Shown: one piece after another, positions 1-8,633 of the stretch | Layout: each line of letters starts with the position of its first letter | Numbering within the stretch: the stretch's first letter is position 1 | Assembly (NCBI GenBank): GCA_032017425.1 | Contig: DALZPW010000001.1 | Source of the DNA: Faucicola tetraodonis | GTDB lineage: Bacteria; Pseudomonadota; Gammaproteobacteria; Pseudomonadales; Moraxellaceae | Reading direction: 5' to 3' (one strand) | Length of the DNA: 64,000 nt | Made by a program: the position numbers and the translations under genes | Notes under the pieces: model-generated | Database searches by the model: none | Seen by the model: only the letters and a program-made list of their open reading frames with translations | Told to the model about the DNA's origin: nothing

Positions 1-101
1 CGGTTGAGTATGCCATTTTGTTATTGTAGCACTTCTATATTTCTTTAACTATAGCTTCATACAAAATTACTTATACAAGGTACAGATAAAGGTGTATGAC
101 A

Positions 102-612
102 ATGAAAAAATCGACATTATTAACTAGCTTACTTTTAGCGGGCTCGTTCGTGGCTTCACCCGTTGTTTTGGCAGACCCTGGTCATGGTAAAGCTCAATAT
201 AAACAAGAAAAAAACTGGAAACAGCAACAAAAACACTATAAAGATGACCGCAAAGAAAACCAACGCTACAACACGAACCATGATAGAGACCGCGACAGAG
301 GCGACAATAAATACTATGATAGTCGTACGGGTCGCTACCTAACCCACGATCAGTATCGCCAATTGCCCCCAGGTCTACAAAAAAATGTTGCACGTGGTAA
401 AGCGGTACCACCAGGCTGGGCAAAAAAAACTAGACAATCGTTACTACACAGTCAAGCGATATAATGACCGAAATGTCTATGTGTTAAATAACAATGCTTA
501 TCGCCAGGCAAAAGTTATCAGTCGCCCGCGCCCAGGTGAAGTTCGCCTACGTGTTGACAACCGCGTACTTGATGTCATTGAAGCGACACGTGTTATTTTA
601 AATGTGCTTTAA
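102..612 (+). pseudogene. Secreted basic protein, RcnB/DUF1236-like, frameshifted at an A8 run
   Basis: An N-terminal signal peptide (MKKSTLLTSLLLAG, cleavage near VLADP) is followed by a very charged stretch rich in Lys, Arg, Asp, Gln and His. Next comes a YDSRTGRYL/LPPGLQKN/LPPGWAKK-type segment that resembles the RcnB/DUF1236 group of small periplasmic proteins. The frame breaks at a run of eight A (422-429). Dropping one A joins residues up to PPGWAKK to LDNRYYTVKRYND and continues to a stop at 610-612, giving about 169 residues. ATG 102 is preferred to ATG 96 because AAAGGTG lies 7 bases upstream of it. The function is unknown. The break may be a real mutation, transcript slippage or a sequencing error. 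Confidence 0.6.
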
Positions 613-640
613 ATAACGCATCATTTCACTGCCCAGTTTG

Positions 641-670
641 AAAAACCCGTCTATTTAGGCGGGTTTTTTT
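641..670 (+). terminator. Rho-independent terminator
   Basis: A hairpin (AAACCCG ... CGGGTTT) is followed by a T run, 29 bases after the stop of the frameshifted secreted protein. It also faces the convergent substrate-binding protein gene. Confidence 0.8.
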
Positions 671-685
671 ATTTACCCATAGCAA

Positions 686-1747
686 TTATTTGTCAATTTT
701 TCGCTCGGGTGTAGTATCAACGTTAATCGCACCTTTTAACAATTCAGGATTTAGTGTTAAGCCTTGGGCTTGGGCGTGTTTTGGGCTCACGTATAAAGTT
801 AATTGGTTCATCACTTCGGGTTTAACTTGAGTGACAGGTGTACCATCCAAAATTTTGCCTACCATTTTGCCTGTGGTACGCCCAAAGTCATAATCATTGA
901 CACCGAGTGCTGCCGTAGCACCGCGGCGGACGCTAAACTCATCGGAGGCGATGATGGGAAGTTTTAGTGCATTGGCTGATTGCACCATTGATTCAAATGC
1001 CGATGCCACATTATTGTCCATTGAGGTATAAATCAGCTGGGCTTTGCCGCTAAGACTGTTAGTTGCCATGGCAATATCAGTCGGACGGTTGGCTGAGATA
1101 TCCACTAAGTTCATGCCACGCTTTGGTAGCGCAATGTTGAGTTTATCGCGCAGCGCTACCGAATTCATTTCACCTGCGCTAAACACATAGCCAATGGATT
1201 TGGCTGACGGCATGATTTTTTGTATAAAGTCAAGCTGCGGTGCTAGCGGTAATTGGCTGGATAAACCTGTGACGTTGGGCTGAGTCGGGGTGTTTTGTTG
1301 AGTAATGAGCTTGGCAGCGACAGGATCTGACACTGCTGTATAAACAATCGGTATCTCTTTGGTAGCGGCAGCCAACGACTGAGCGGTAGGGGTGGAGATT
1401 GCCACGATAGCATCAGGTTTGTCGGCGACAAATTGTTTGGATATTTGTCCTGCCGTTGCTGTATTGCCTTGTGCTGACTGAAAATTTACGGTCAGATTTT
1501 GCCCTTTGATATACCCTTCAGCAGCCAATTCATCAAGGATACCTTGGCGAATGGCGTCGAGCGATGGGTGCGCCACAATCGCAGAAATGGCAATGGTTTT
1601 ATTGGGTTTTTGGCTGGCAGTGGCTGAGGATTTGCTAGCCGTATCCGTAGAGGTTTGCGCGTCTGGTTTCTGAGGTGAGCAGGCGGCTAAAGATAAACCA
1701 AGAAGGGCGCAGATAGCGGATAATTGACCGCGTGTGGTTGACAACAT
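686..1747 (-). CDS. ABC transporter substrate-binding lipoprotein (TrpX-like family)
   Basis: The protein has a lipoprotein signal ending in the lipobox LAAC, so it should be anchored to a membrane on the periplasmic side. The body reads as the ABC_sub_bind (DUF534) family, whose members bind Trp/Tyr or related amino acids: ISAIVAHPSLDAIRQGILDE near the N-terminus and TPTAQSLAAATKEIPIVYTA in the middle. ATG 1747 is chosen over an in-frame TTG at 1759 because GGGGA precedes it at suitable spacing. No permease or ATPase gene lies beside it, so this is an orphan binding protein here. The substrate is inferred from family only. Confidence 0.8.
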   Translation of the reverse strand: MLSTTRGQLSAICALLGLSLAACSPQKPDAQTSTDTASKSSATASQKPNKTIAISAIVAHPSLDAIRQGILDELAAEGYIKGQNLTVNFQSAQGNTATAGQISKQFVADKPDAIVAISTPTAQSLAAATKEIPIVYTAVSDPVAAKLITQQNTPTQPNVTGLSSQLPLAPQLDFIQKIMPSAKSIGYVFSAGEMNSVALRDKLNIALPKRGMNLVDISANRPTDIAMATNSLSGKAQLIYTSMDNNVASAFESMVQSANALKLPIIASDEFSVRRGATAALGVNDYDFGRTTGKMVGKILDGTPVTQVKPEVMNQLTLYVSPKHAQAQGLTLNPELLKGAINVDTTPERKIDK

Positions 1748-2201
1748 AGTATTCCCCAATCATCAAAATTGTTTTGTGAGCAGAGTATATCATTTCAACG
1801 TACTAGTTTGCTATAACATAAATGAAAGTTTGCTATCCTCTATACATATCATACATAAGTTTTTTTATTGCTTAGCGGTTTTTATGAATATTGGTCTATT
1901 AAAAAAGTGTTGTAAATATTGCTGTCTGAGTAGGTTTAATTACATAAAGCGCTTAATGGAAACAAAAAGACCTTAATTGAAACATAAAGAATCAAAATAA
2001 TTGGATATTTCATGAAATTGTCATAATAAAATGGTATGAAAATCTTTTGATATCTTTTAGAATACAACTTCTACTCGCAGCATTATTTATCTTTTTTAAA
2101 CGATTCGTTGCAGCGTTGATTAAGTTAAACATGTCTGTGCTTAGTAAAGGTAAATGATTCACAGATGGAATCATCGTACACTAACTCAACAAGGAGGCTA
2201 T
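1748..2201. other. AT-rich intergenic region
   Basis: This is the gap between the divergent substrate-binding protein and a small ORF at 2202. It is strongly AT-rich. The only longer ORF in it (plus strand, overlapping the start of the neighbouring gene) has no ribosome site and an improbable composition. I see no RNA gene or clear repeat. Confidence 0.5.
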
Positions 2202-2363
2202 ATGAACTCATCAAACTTGATGGCAGGCGTATTAGTAGTTGGTGCTATTCTACCTTCGGCTGAAGCACCCCATTATTGCCAATACAATAAGTCAGCTAAT
2301 CCGGTTAGAGCCAATCGAAAATCTATACCTGTTCGCATTAGCGTTAGCAAAAGCGACCGTTAA
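2202..2363 (+). CDS. Small hypothetical protein with hydrophobic N-terminus
   Basis: A 53-residue ORF begins at ATG 2202, preceded by a near-perfect ribosome site (AAGGAGG, 6 bases from the start). An in-frame ATG at 2154 has no such site. Residues 7-20 (MAGVLVVGAILPSA) form a short hydrophobic segment followed by AEA, like a signal peptide, but without positive N-terminal charges. The remainder is basic, with Cys26. A good terminator follows. I do not recognise the family. The ribosome site and terminator are the main reasons to believe it is expressed. Confidence 0.5.
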   Translation: MNSSNLMAGVLVVGAILPSAEAPHYCQYNKSANPVRANRKSIPVRISVSKSDR

Positions 2364-2405
2364 TCGGGCTACATTATCGATTTTTTGATATTTAGGATAG
2401 CTTAA

Positions 2406-2440
2406 TAAAAAAACCGCTGGTAATTATCAGCGGTTTTTTG
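2406..2440. terminator. Bidirectional terminator
   Basis: The stem AACCGCTG/CAGCGGTT carries an A run on its left and a T run on its right. It can serve both the small plus-strand gene and metG, which converges on it from the minus strand. Confidence 0.8.
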
Positions 2441-2521
2441 TTGTGATCAAAAAAATGATTAAGAATGTGTCAAAATGTTTCAGCTTATCGCAATCAATCA
2501 CAGTTAAGCCAGTTAAGCCCA

Positions 2522-4633
2522 TTAAGCAAGGGTCGCACCCGCAGGGATATGGTCATCTAGCGTAACCACGGTCAATTGACCGGCTTTTTCAGCCGATAAA
2601 ATCATACCTTCAGAAATACCAAACTTCATTTTTCGTGGCGCAAGGTTGGTGACGCAGACCACGGTTTTGCCCACCAATTGTTCAGGGTTATAGAATTTGG
2701 CGATACCGCTAAACACATTGCGCGTTTTTACATTGCCCTGCGCATCTGTCTCACCCACATCTAGGGTAAATTGCAGCAATTTATCTGCACCTTCCACGTT
2801 GTTGCAGGCTAGTACTTTTGCTACGGTCATCGTGACTTTGGCGAAGTCATCGATACCAATCAATGCGGTAGCATCAGTGGATTGTTCGCTAGCGGCGGCT
2901 TTGGCTTTGCTAGTGCCCGCTTGCCCAGTTGCTGGTTGATTGGCGATAGCAGGCTGTTTGTTTAAATCTTCTTTTGAAGCGTCCACCATCGCAGCAACTT
3001 TATCTTTGTCAACACGCTGCATCAATGGGGTAAAGGCGTTGATGGTATGCCCGACCAATAACGCATGACGGCTATCAAAATCTAGGCTGTCAACATTGAG
3101 AAAAATTCGTGCTTTTTCACACATCAATGGCAATACAGGGGCAAGATAAACCACCAATTGACGGAAGATATTAAGCGCGACGGTACACACCGCTTGTACT
3201 TCGGCTTGTTGGCCTTCGACTTTGTTAAGAGCCCACGGTTTTTTGTCGTCGATGTACTCATTGGCTTTGTCTGCACACGCCATAATCAGACGCATGGCTT
3301 TGCTAAATTCGCGCGCTTCATAAGCAGCAGCGATGTCTTCGCCCGCATCAATGATTTGTTGTACCAAAGCAGGCTCGCTGATTGTCAGTGCCAGTTTACT
3401 GCCATGATTTTTATGGATAAATCCTGCACAGCGGCTAGCGATATTGACGACTTTACCCACCAAGTCTGAATTGACTTTTTGCATAAAGTCTTCGAGGTCA
3501 AGATTGATATCTTCGACACTGGCAGATAATTTGCTAGCAAAGTAGTAACGCAAGTATTCAGGGTCAAGGTTTTGTAAGTAAGTATCGGCTTTGATAAAGG
3601 TGCCGCGAGATTTACTCATTTTCTCGCCATTGACGGTCAAGAAGCCATGCGCGTTGATGGCAGTGGGGGTTCTAAATCCTGCGCCTTCAAGCATGGCTGG
3701 CCAAAACAGGGCGTGGAAATACACAATATCTTTACCGATAAAGTGATAAACTTCGGTGTTGTTATGATTTTCTTTTGACCAATACTCATCAAAATTTAAG
3801 CCTAAATGCGCACCTTGTTGGTCACACAAGTTTTTGAAACTTGCCATATAACCGACGGGCGCATCGAGCCACACATAAAAATACTTGTCTGGTTCACTGG
3901 CTGGGGTGTTTGGGATTTTAAAACCAAAATACGGCGCATCGCGGCTGATATCCCAGCTGGCAAGCCCTGCATCAAACCATTCTTGTAATTTGTTGGCGAT
4001 AGAGGTTTGCAGGCGACCTTCTTTACGCGTCCAATTTTGCAAAAATTCGCTAAAGTTTGGCAGGTTAAAGAAGTAATGGATGGATGATTTCAAAACAGGC
4101 GTTGCACCTGAAAGCGTTGAGTAGGGATTTTTGAGTTCGGTGGCATTGTAGGTCGTGCCGCAGACTTCGCAGTTGTCGCCGTATTGGTCTTTTGCGCCGC
4201 ATTTTGGGCATTCGCCTTTGACAAAACGGTCTGCCAAAAACAAGCCTTTTTCTGGGTCATACAGCTGTTCAACTGCTTTGTGCGAGATATGACCGTTTTC
4301 ATACAAGCGATTATAAATCAGCTGTGAGTAATGCTCATTTTCGGGACTATGGGTTGAGTAATAGTTGTCAAAATCAACCAAAAAGCCCGCAAAATCTTTT
4401 TCATGGGAGGCTTTGACATCGGCAATTTGCTCTTCAGGGGTGACGCCGTTGGCTTCTGCTTTGAGCATAATCGCTGTGCCATGGGCATCATCGGCACACA
4501 CATACGTCACTTGATGACCCAATGATTTCATGGCGCGTACCCAAATATCGGTCTGGATGTACTCAACCAAATGCCCCAAATGAATCGGACCATTGGCATA
4601 GGGTAGGGCGCTAGTAACTAAAATTTTTCTCAC
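2522..4633 (-). CDS. metG: Methionyl-tRNA synthetase
   Basis: This cytoplasmic class I aminoacyl-tRNA synthetase charges tRNA-Met with methionine. The signature HLGH lies at residues 18-21 and KMSKS (NGEKMSKSRGTF) in the middle. A zinc knuckle carries CPKC and CEVC pairs (about 145-165). The C-terminal 100 residues (from IDDFAKVTMTVAKV) form the EMAP-II-like tRNA-binding domain. A low-complexity Ala/Gln linker precedes that domain. The length of 703 aa is close to the usual size of the long, dimeric form. The start is GTG 4633 with AGGTG upstream. Confidence 0.97.
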   Translation of the reverse strand: MRKILVTSALPYANGPIHLGHLVEYIQTDIWVRAMKSLGHQVTYVCADDAHGTAIMLKAEANGVTPEEQIADVKASHEKDFAGFLVDFDNYYSTHSPENEHYSQLIYNRLYENGHISHKAVEQLYDPEKGLFLADRFVKGECPKCGAKDQYGDNCEVCGTTYNATELKNPYSTLSGATPVLKSSIHYFFNLPNFSEFLQNWTRKEGRLQTSIANKLQEWFDAGLASWDISRDAPYFGFKIPNTPASEPDKYFYVWLDAPVGYMASFKNLCDQQGAHLGLNFDEYWSKENHNNTEVYHFIGKDIVYFHALFWPAMLEGAGFRTPTAINAHGFLTVNGEKMSKSRGTFIKADTYLQNLDPEYLRYYFASKLSASVEDINLDLEDFMQKVNSDLVGKVVNIASRCAGFIHKNHGSKLALTISEPALVQQIIDAGEDIAAAYEAREFSKAMRLIMACADKANEYIDDKKPWALNKVEGQQAEVQAVCTVALNIFRQLVVYLAPVLPLMCEKARIFLNVDSLDFDSRHALLVGHTINAFTPLMQRVDKDKVAAMVDASKEDLNKQPAIANQPATGQAGTSKAKAAASEQSTDATALIGIDDFAKVTMTVAKVLACNNVEGADKLLQFTLDVGETDAQGNVKTRNVFSGIAKFYNPEQLVGKTVVCVTNLAPRKMKFGISEGMILSAEKAGQLTVVTLDDHIPAGATLA

Positions 4634-4845
4634 AATACACCTGTTATTGATTTGTTTAAAAAAATGTCATTATTGCTGTATGATAGCTTAAATCGCATCA
4701 TTTCCCAACCAATGGGCATCAATCAAACAAGAAAAATTACTTTTCACACAGATATGTTCAATCTATCACTGTGAAAATTGGCAATAAACCCCACTTAACA
4801 GTGGTTAAAGTCGTTAAAATAACAACATTGGGGTAAGCAACTATC

Positions 4846-6072
4846 ATGTTCAACTTTATTAAACCAAAAACCGTGGCGACAGTGGATGAGTCCACGCTTA
4901 ATCAGTTATTTGATGAATATCATGTCAATAACCAGCCAATTCGCCAGTATGTCAAAGGGATTAAACAGCAAGGTAATAGTCTGACATTGGATTTGCGCTT
5001 GCCCGATGATTGCAATCCTGAAAAAATCCATCATGATTTGAGCCAAAAGCTGCATATCCATGGGGTCAGTGAAGTAAATATGAATATTACCTTGTTTGAC
5101 AGCGCTACTGCGCCAAAACCTACGACCAAAGGCAGTGGCTCAACCCTACCCAAAACTACCAATGCCATGCCACCTGTCACTCAGGCCGCGCCACAAAGTG
5201 ACAAATTAGTCACAGAAACCCCTGAACCTGCGATTGCCAAAAAAGCCACTACCCAAGCAGAATTAACACCGCATCCACGTATCGAGCATATTATTGTGGT
5301 AGCTTCGGGCAAAGGCGGCGTTGGCAAATCGACGACGACGGTGAATATCGCCTTGGCGCTGCAAAAACTGGGCAAACGCGTGGGCGTGTTGGATGCAGAT
5401 ATCTATGGCCCCAGTATTCCAAGTATGCTTGGCGTGGCAGGTCAGCAGCCGCAGCTGGAGCATGAGCAATTTGTACCGATTGCAGCGCAAGGTATGCCGA
5501 TGCTATCTATCGGTAGCTTGTTGAGCGATGACACTACCCCGATTGCTTGGCGCGGTGCCAAAGCCACAGGCGCACTGATGCAGCTTTACAATCAAACCAA
5601 CTGGCCAAATCTGGATTATTTGGTGATTGATATGCCACCTGGGACGGGGGATATTCAGTTGACGCTCGCCCAACGTATTCCTGTGACCGGTGCGGTGATT
5701 GTGACCACCCCCCAACATATTGCCTTACTGGATGCGCAAAAAGGCATTGAGATGTTCCGCAAAACCCATATCCCTGTGCTGGGCGTGGTAGAGAATATGG
5801 CGCTGCATACTTGTAGTAGCTGTGGTCATACCGAAGCGATTTTTGGCGAAGGCGGCGGTGATAAAATGGCAGCACAGTATCAAGTGCCACTACTGGGGCA
5901 ATTACCACTGGCAAAAGGCATCCGCGAGCAAGCCGATAAGGGCGAGCCGTCCGTCATTGCCAATCAAGGCGCAGGCGATGAATTTGCCGACTATTATCTC
6001 AATATCGCTAAAAATATCGAAGCCAATATCGCCAAATTTGCCAAAACGCATGATAACAATCGGATTTTCTAG
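4846..6072 (+). CDS. apbC: Iron-sulfur cluster carrier protein Mrp/ApbC
   Basis: A P-loop NTPase of the Mrp/NBP35 family that carries [4Fe-4S] clusters to apoproteins in the cytoplasm. The deviant Walker A motif GKGGVGKST lies at about residues 155-163. A DMPPGTGD motif follows, and the cluster-binding CxxC (CSSC) is at residues 323-326. The N-terminal 80 residues resemble a degenerate MIP18/DUF59 domain, joined by a Pro/Thr-rich linker. At 408 aa it is slightly longer than the E. coli protein. It diverges from metG, a common arrangement in gammaproteobacteria. Confidence 0.95.
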   Translation: MFNFIKPKTVATVDESTLNQLFDEYHVNNQPIRQYVKGIKQQGNSLTLDLRLPDDCNPEKIHHDLSQKLHIHGVSEVNMNITLFDSATAPKPTTKGSGSTLPKTTNAMPPVTQAAPQSDKLVTETPEPAIAKKATTQAELTPHPRIEHIIVVASGKGGVGKSTTTVNIALALQKLGKRVGVLDADIYGPSIPSMLGVAGQQPQLEHEQFVPIAAQGMPMLSIGSLLSDDTTPIAWRGAKATGALMQLYNQTNWPNLDYLVIDMPPGTGDIQLTLAQRIPVTGAVIVTTPQHIALLDAQKGIEMFRKTHIPVLGVVENMALHTCSSCGHTEAIFGEGGGDKMAAQYQVPLLGQLPLAKGIREQADKGEPSVIANQGAGDEFADYYLNIAKNIEANIAKFAKTHDNNRIF

Positions 6073-6105
6073 CGCGATTGGACAGTCAAAGAATATGTGT
6101 TAAAT

Positions 6106-6138
6106 AAACCTGTTTGGGTAGCATACAAACAGGTTTTA
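6106..6138. terminator. Hairpin between convergent apbC and LD-carboxypeptidase genes
   Basis: A perfect 11-bp inverted repeat (AAACCTGTTTG / CAAACAGGTTT) with a 9-base loop, 33 bases after the apbC stop. The T tract is short, so termination strength is uncertain. It sits where a shared terminator would be expected. Confidence 0.65.
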
Positions 6139-6166
6139 ACTAACATACATAAGACACCGCTATACC

Positions 6167-7492
6167 CTAGACCAACAATTGGCGTAAATCCAAATTGCCA
6201 AAGTTTGCATCGGTTTTAAGATGATAAAACTGGTTGAATGTCGCTTGATAGCCACTACCCACATCGTCAAATGTGACAGGAACGCCTAACGGAAAATTAA
6301 TGCGTCTTGCTACATGCCCAAAGGGGAAATCTGTGTAGATGGGTCGCCCTGTCGTTTGTTGGATGGTACGGATGACGGTATCAAAGGTGTAATCGCCATT
6401 GTAAGCATCACTGATGCCGCTAAAATTAAATTTGCCCAGCACAATCGCTTGCTGTTTTGCCACAATACCTGATAACACCAAGGTTTGTAGCATACGCTCG
6501 ATACGGTAAGGCTGCTCACCGGTATCTTCCAAAAATAAAATCCCATTGTCGACAGTTGGCATATACGGCGTGCCCACCATTGCAGATAACACGCTAAGAT
6601 TACCGCCCCATAAGATGCCTTTTATCGGCTTAGCCAAGGGACGCGCAGTGTCACGATAAAGCTGAGTTTCTGGCACTTGGATACGCAGCTGGTTTTGGGT
6701 ACAAAGGTTGATAAAACTTTGGATGGTATCAGTATTCACCTCTGTTTTGCCAAAGTCACTACTTAGCATTGCCCCTGCCACATAGGGGAGATGACCTTTG
6801 GCGTACATGGCAAGCTGCAAGGCAGTAAAATCACTAAATCCCATCAATAGTGTACTGCGATCTTTGAGTTTTTGCGTCAGCGTTCGCCACTGCTGATCAC
6901 TTAGTTTGTTGAGCAAACGCATCGCGCCATAGCCGCCGCGCACGCCGAGTAATATCTTAGGCAATTGGTGTAAAGGTTGATTGAGTAACGCGGTAATATC
7001 GCCCAATCGCTCACTGTCTGAACCTGCAAAGCGCAAATAACGTCGGCTAATCACTTCTGGATTGTCGATATAAAATCCGGCTTGGGTGAGTCGGTGAATC
7101 GCCAGTAAGTTACGCTGTTCATCACTGCCAAATCCCGATGGCGCTACCAGATGGAGGTGGACACCGCGACCTTTGAGGGCTTCACAATTGGCTTTGATGG
7201 TCGCAAAGTCCCATTGGGGCCATTGGGGATTGATGGGCACTGTTTCCATGGGCGTATTGCCATTGGGCATAGCGCTGGGCTCGCCAAAAGCCATGTTATT
7301 AGCATCATTGGTTGACCCATACCGCTGTGAAGGTTGGCTAATCACTTGCCCGCCAATGGTCAAATCTGCTTTTGCACCCGTTACTGTCGCTGCCGATAGC
7401 GCTATGCCTGTCTTTAGCAGTCGGCGCCGTGTTAAGCCAGCCAAGTGGGTGGTAGTCATGCGGGCGTGAGTATTCGCCATTTTTTGAGACAT
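6167..7492 (-). CDS. LD-carboxypeptidase-like protein (peptidase S66), Tat-type signal
   Basis: The S66 fold members LdcA and MccF cut peptide bonds on the C-terminal side; LdcA trims murein tetrapeptides. Family marks are GGYGAMRLLNKL, the nucleophile elbow GFSDFTALQ (Ser about residue 220), the Glu-containing FLEDTGEQPYRIERML, and a late His in FPFGHVARR. The N-terminus carries a twin-arginine-like signal (LTRRRLLKTGIALSAA), so a folded, exported enzyme is likely. Classical LdcA is cytoplasmic and shorter (about 300 aa). ATG 7492 is preferred to the in-frame TTG at 7504. The exact substrate is not settled. Confidence 0.85.
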   Translation of the reverse strand: MSQKMANTHARMTTTHLAGLTRRRLLKTGIALSAATVTGAKADLTIGGQVISQPSQRYGSTNDANNMAFGEPSAMPNGNTPMETVPINPQWPQWDFATIKANCEALKGRGVHLHLVAPSGFGSDEQRNLLAIHRLTQAGFYIDNPEVISRRYLRFAGSDSERLGDITALLNQPLHQLPKILLGVRGGYGAMRLLNKLSDQQWRTLTQKLKDRSTLLMGFSDFTALQLAMYAKGHLPYVAGAMLSSDFGKTEVNTDTIQSFINLCTQNQLRIQVPETQLYRDTARPLAKPIKGILWGGNLSVLSAMVGTPYMPTVDNGILFLEDTGEQPYRIERMLQTLVLSGIVAKQQAIVLGKFNFSGISDAYNGDYTFDTVIRTIQQTTGRPIYTDFPFGHVARRINFPLGVPVTFDDVGSGYQATFNQFYHLKTDANFGNLDLRQLLV

Positions 7493-7552
7493 TTTATTAT
7501 CCAAACAAATTCATCGACTTACAAAAATCATGGTTCAACTAATCGGGTATGT

Positions 7553-7840
7553 TTAATCAGGTATATTCATCTTGTTGTTGGTATCTGCCGAAATACCATA
7601 ATAAAAAACCCCTGTCGCCACCAAACTCGATACCAACACAAACATCATATCAAGCGCAGCTTTATGCATAACATATAAATTCAATAGCGCAAAGACCACG
7701 AGCGCGATTACAAAAAAAATCGCCGAGTATTGCCATTTTTTATCAGTTGGGATGGCGGCGTCTTTGTAGTGGAAATGACGGATACTAAAGCCACTAGTGT
7801 ATGCCACCAAGCCCAGCACTAACCATGCAAAAAAATTCAT
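7553..7840 (-). CDS. Small integral membrane protein, unknown function
   Basis: The 95 residues include about three hydrophobic segments (roughly 3-18, 40-58 and 66-83) separated by short polar loops, so an inner-membrane location is likely. No family is recognised. It lies between the LD-carboxypeptidase-like gene and a lipoprotein gene on the same strand. Confidence 0.6.
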   Translation of the reverse strand: MNFFAWLVLGLVAYTSGFSIRHFHYKDAAIPTDKKWQYSAIFFVIALVVFALLNLYVMHKAALDMMFVLVSSLVATGVFYYGISADTNNKMNIPD

Positions 7841-7950
7841 CGCTTATTCTCTATTAATCGTTTGGGTTAAAATTTGGATGAGACGTATTAACTCAAGCAT
7901 CAAATCAAGCAGCAAACCAAGCTCATCAAGTCAAGCAGCAACTCAGGTGA

Positions 7951-8496
7951 TTACAGTTTGGTGGTTTGCTCGCATGCCACTTTATAGACCGTATTGCTAC
8001 CTTTGTAGATATAACCCAGATAGGGACTGTCAAATTGCGGGTTTAGGCTTGCAAAACTATCGGTGATTTTGGCGAGCACGAACACGCGATCGGGACGGGC
8101 GATGACTTTTTCTAAGTATTGATGTTCATCGGCTTTGATGTCAAAGTATTTTTGTATATCTGGGCTGTCAGTTGCGATGACTTGCATGGCTTCAGGTTTG
8201 TCCCAGTTTTTGCTGGGGTCGTTAAATTCGCGCATTTGCATAGCATAGTTGTCACCATTTTTGATAATTTTGATTTGGGCAGGTTCCGTATGGCTGACTG
8301 TGTAACAGCCCACAAACACATCATCGCTAGCGGCAGGTTGTGATAACGCTGGCGACGGTTTTGCGCCATCGCTGCTAGTTGTTGCAGGGGATTGGGGCTT
8401 GTTACAAGCCGTCAAATTTAGGCTTAGCGCACAGACCATAGCCATACCCACCTTGGTCAACACGGGTGACACGAGCGCACGAGATTTGTTTTGCAT
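7951..8496 (-). CDS. Hypothetical lipoprotein
   Basis: A 181-residue protein with a lipoprotein signal and lipobox LTAC (Cys about 31), then a Ser/Pro/Ala-rich linker and a globular domain beginning at VFVGCYTVSHTEPAQIKI. Two further Cys (in VGCYTV and in VACEQ near the C-terminus) could form a disulfide. A ribosome site AAAGGAC precedes the ATG. The family is not recognised. Gapped repeats (ATCAAGTCAAGCAGCAA-like) lie just after its stop. Confidence 0.7.
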   Translation of the reverse strand: MQNKSRALVSPVLTKVGMAMVCALSLNLTACNKPQSPATTSSDGAKPSPALSQPAASDDVFVGCYTVSHTEPAQIKIIKNGDNYAMQMREFNDPSKNWDKPEAMQVIATDSPDIQKYFDIKADEHQYLEKVIARPDRVFVLAKITDSFASLNPQFDSPYLGYIYKGSNTVYKVACEQTTKL

Positions 8497-8633
8497 AGAC
8501 GTCCTTTACAACCAACAGATAGCAACTATAAGCGGTTATTATAGACGTTTTGGCATGGCTTTTTATGCTTTTTTTTCTTATACTGAGGGCTATTTTTTTT
8601 GATTGTTTTGCTGTTTTATATGGGTTGTTATCT

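Noticed and set aside
1734..1976. 80-codon plus-strand ORF overlapping the start of the binding-protein gene
   Set aside because: It overlaps a real gene start in antisense, has no ribosome site, and has a composition typical of translated AT-rich DNA.
5534..5914. Antisense ORF of 126 codons in apbC
   Set aside because: Shadow of the conserved P-loop protein frame.
8550..8633. N-terminal extension of the RNase HI-DnaQ fusion with a hydrophobic helix
   Set aside because: A membrane anchor is implausible for a replication subunit, and MSNHALTPLVGRTLAYTDG at 8634 gives the standard RNase HI start.
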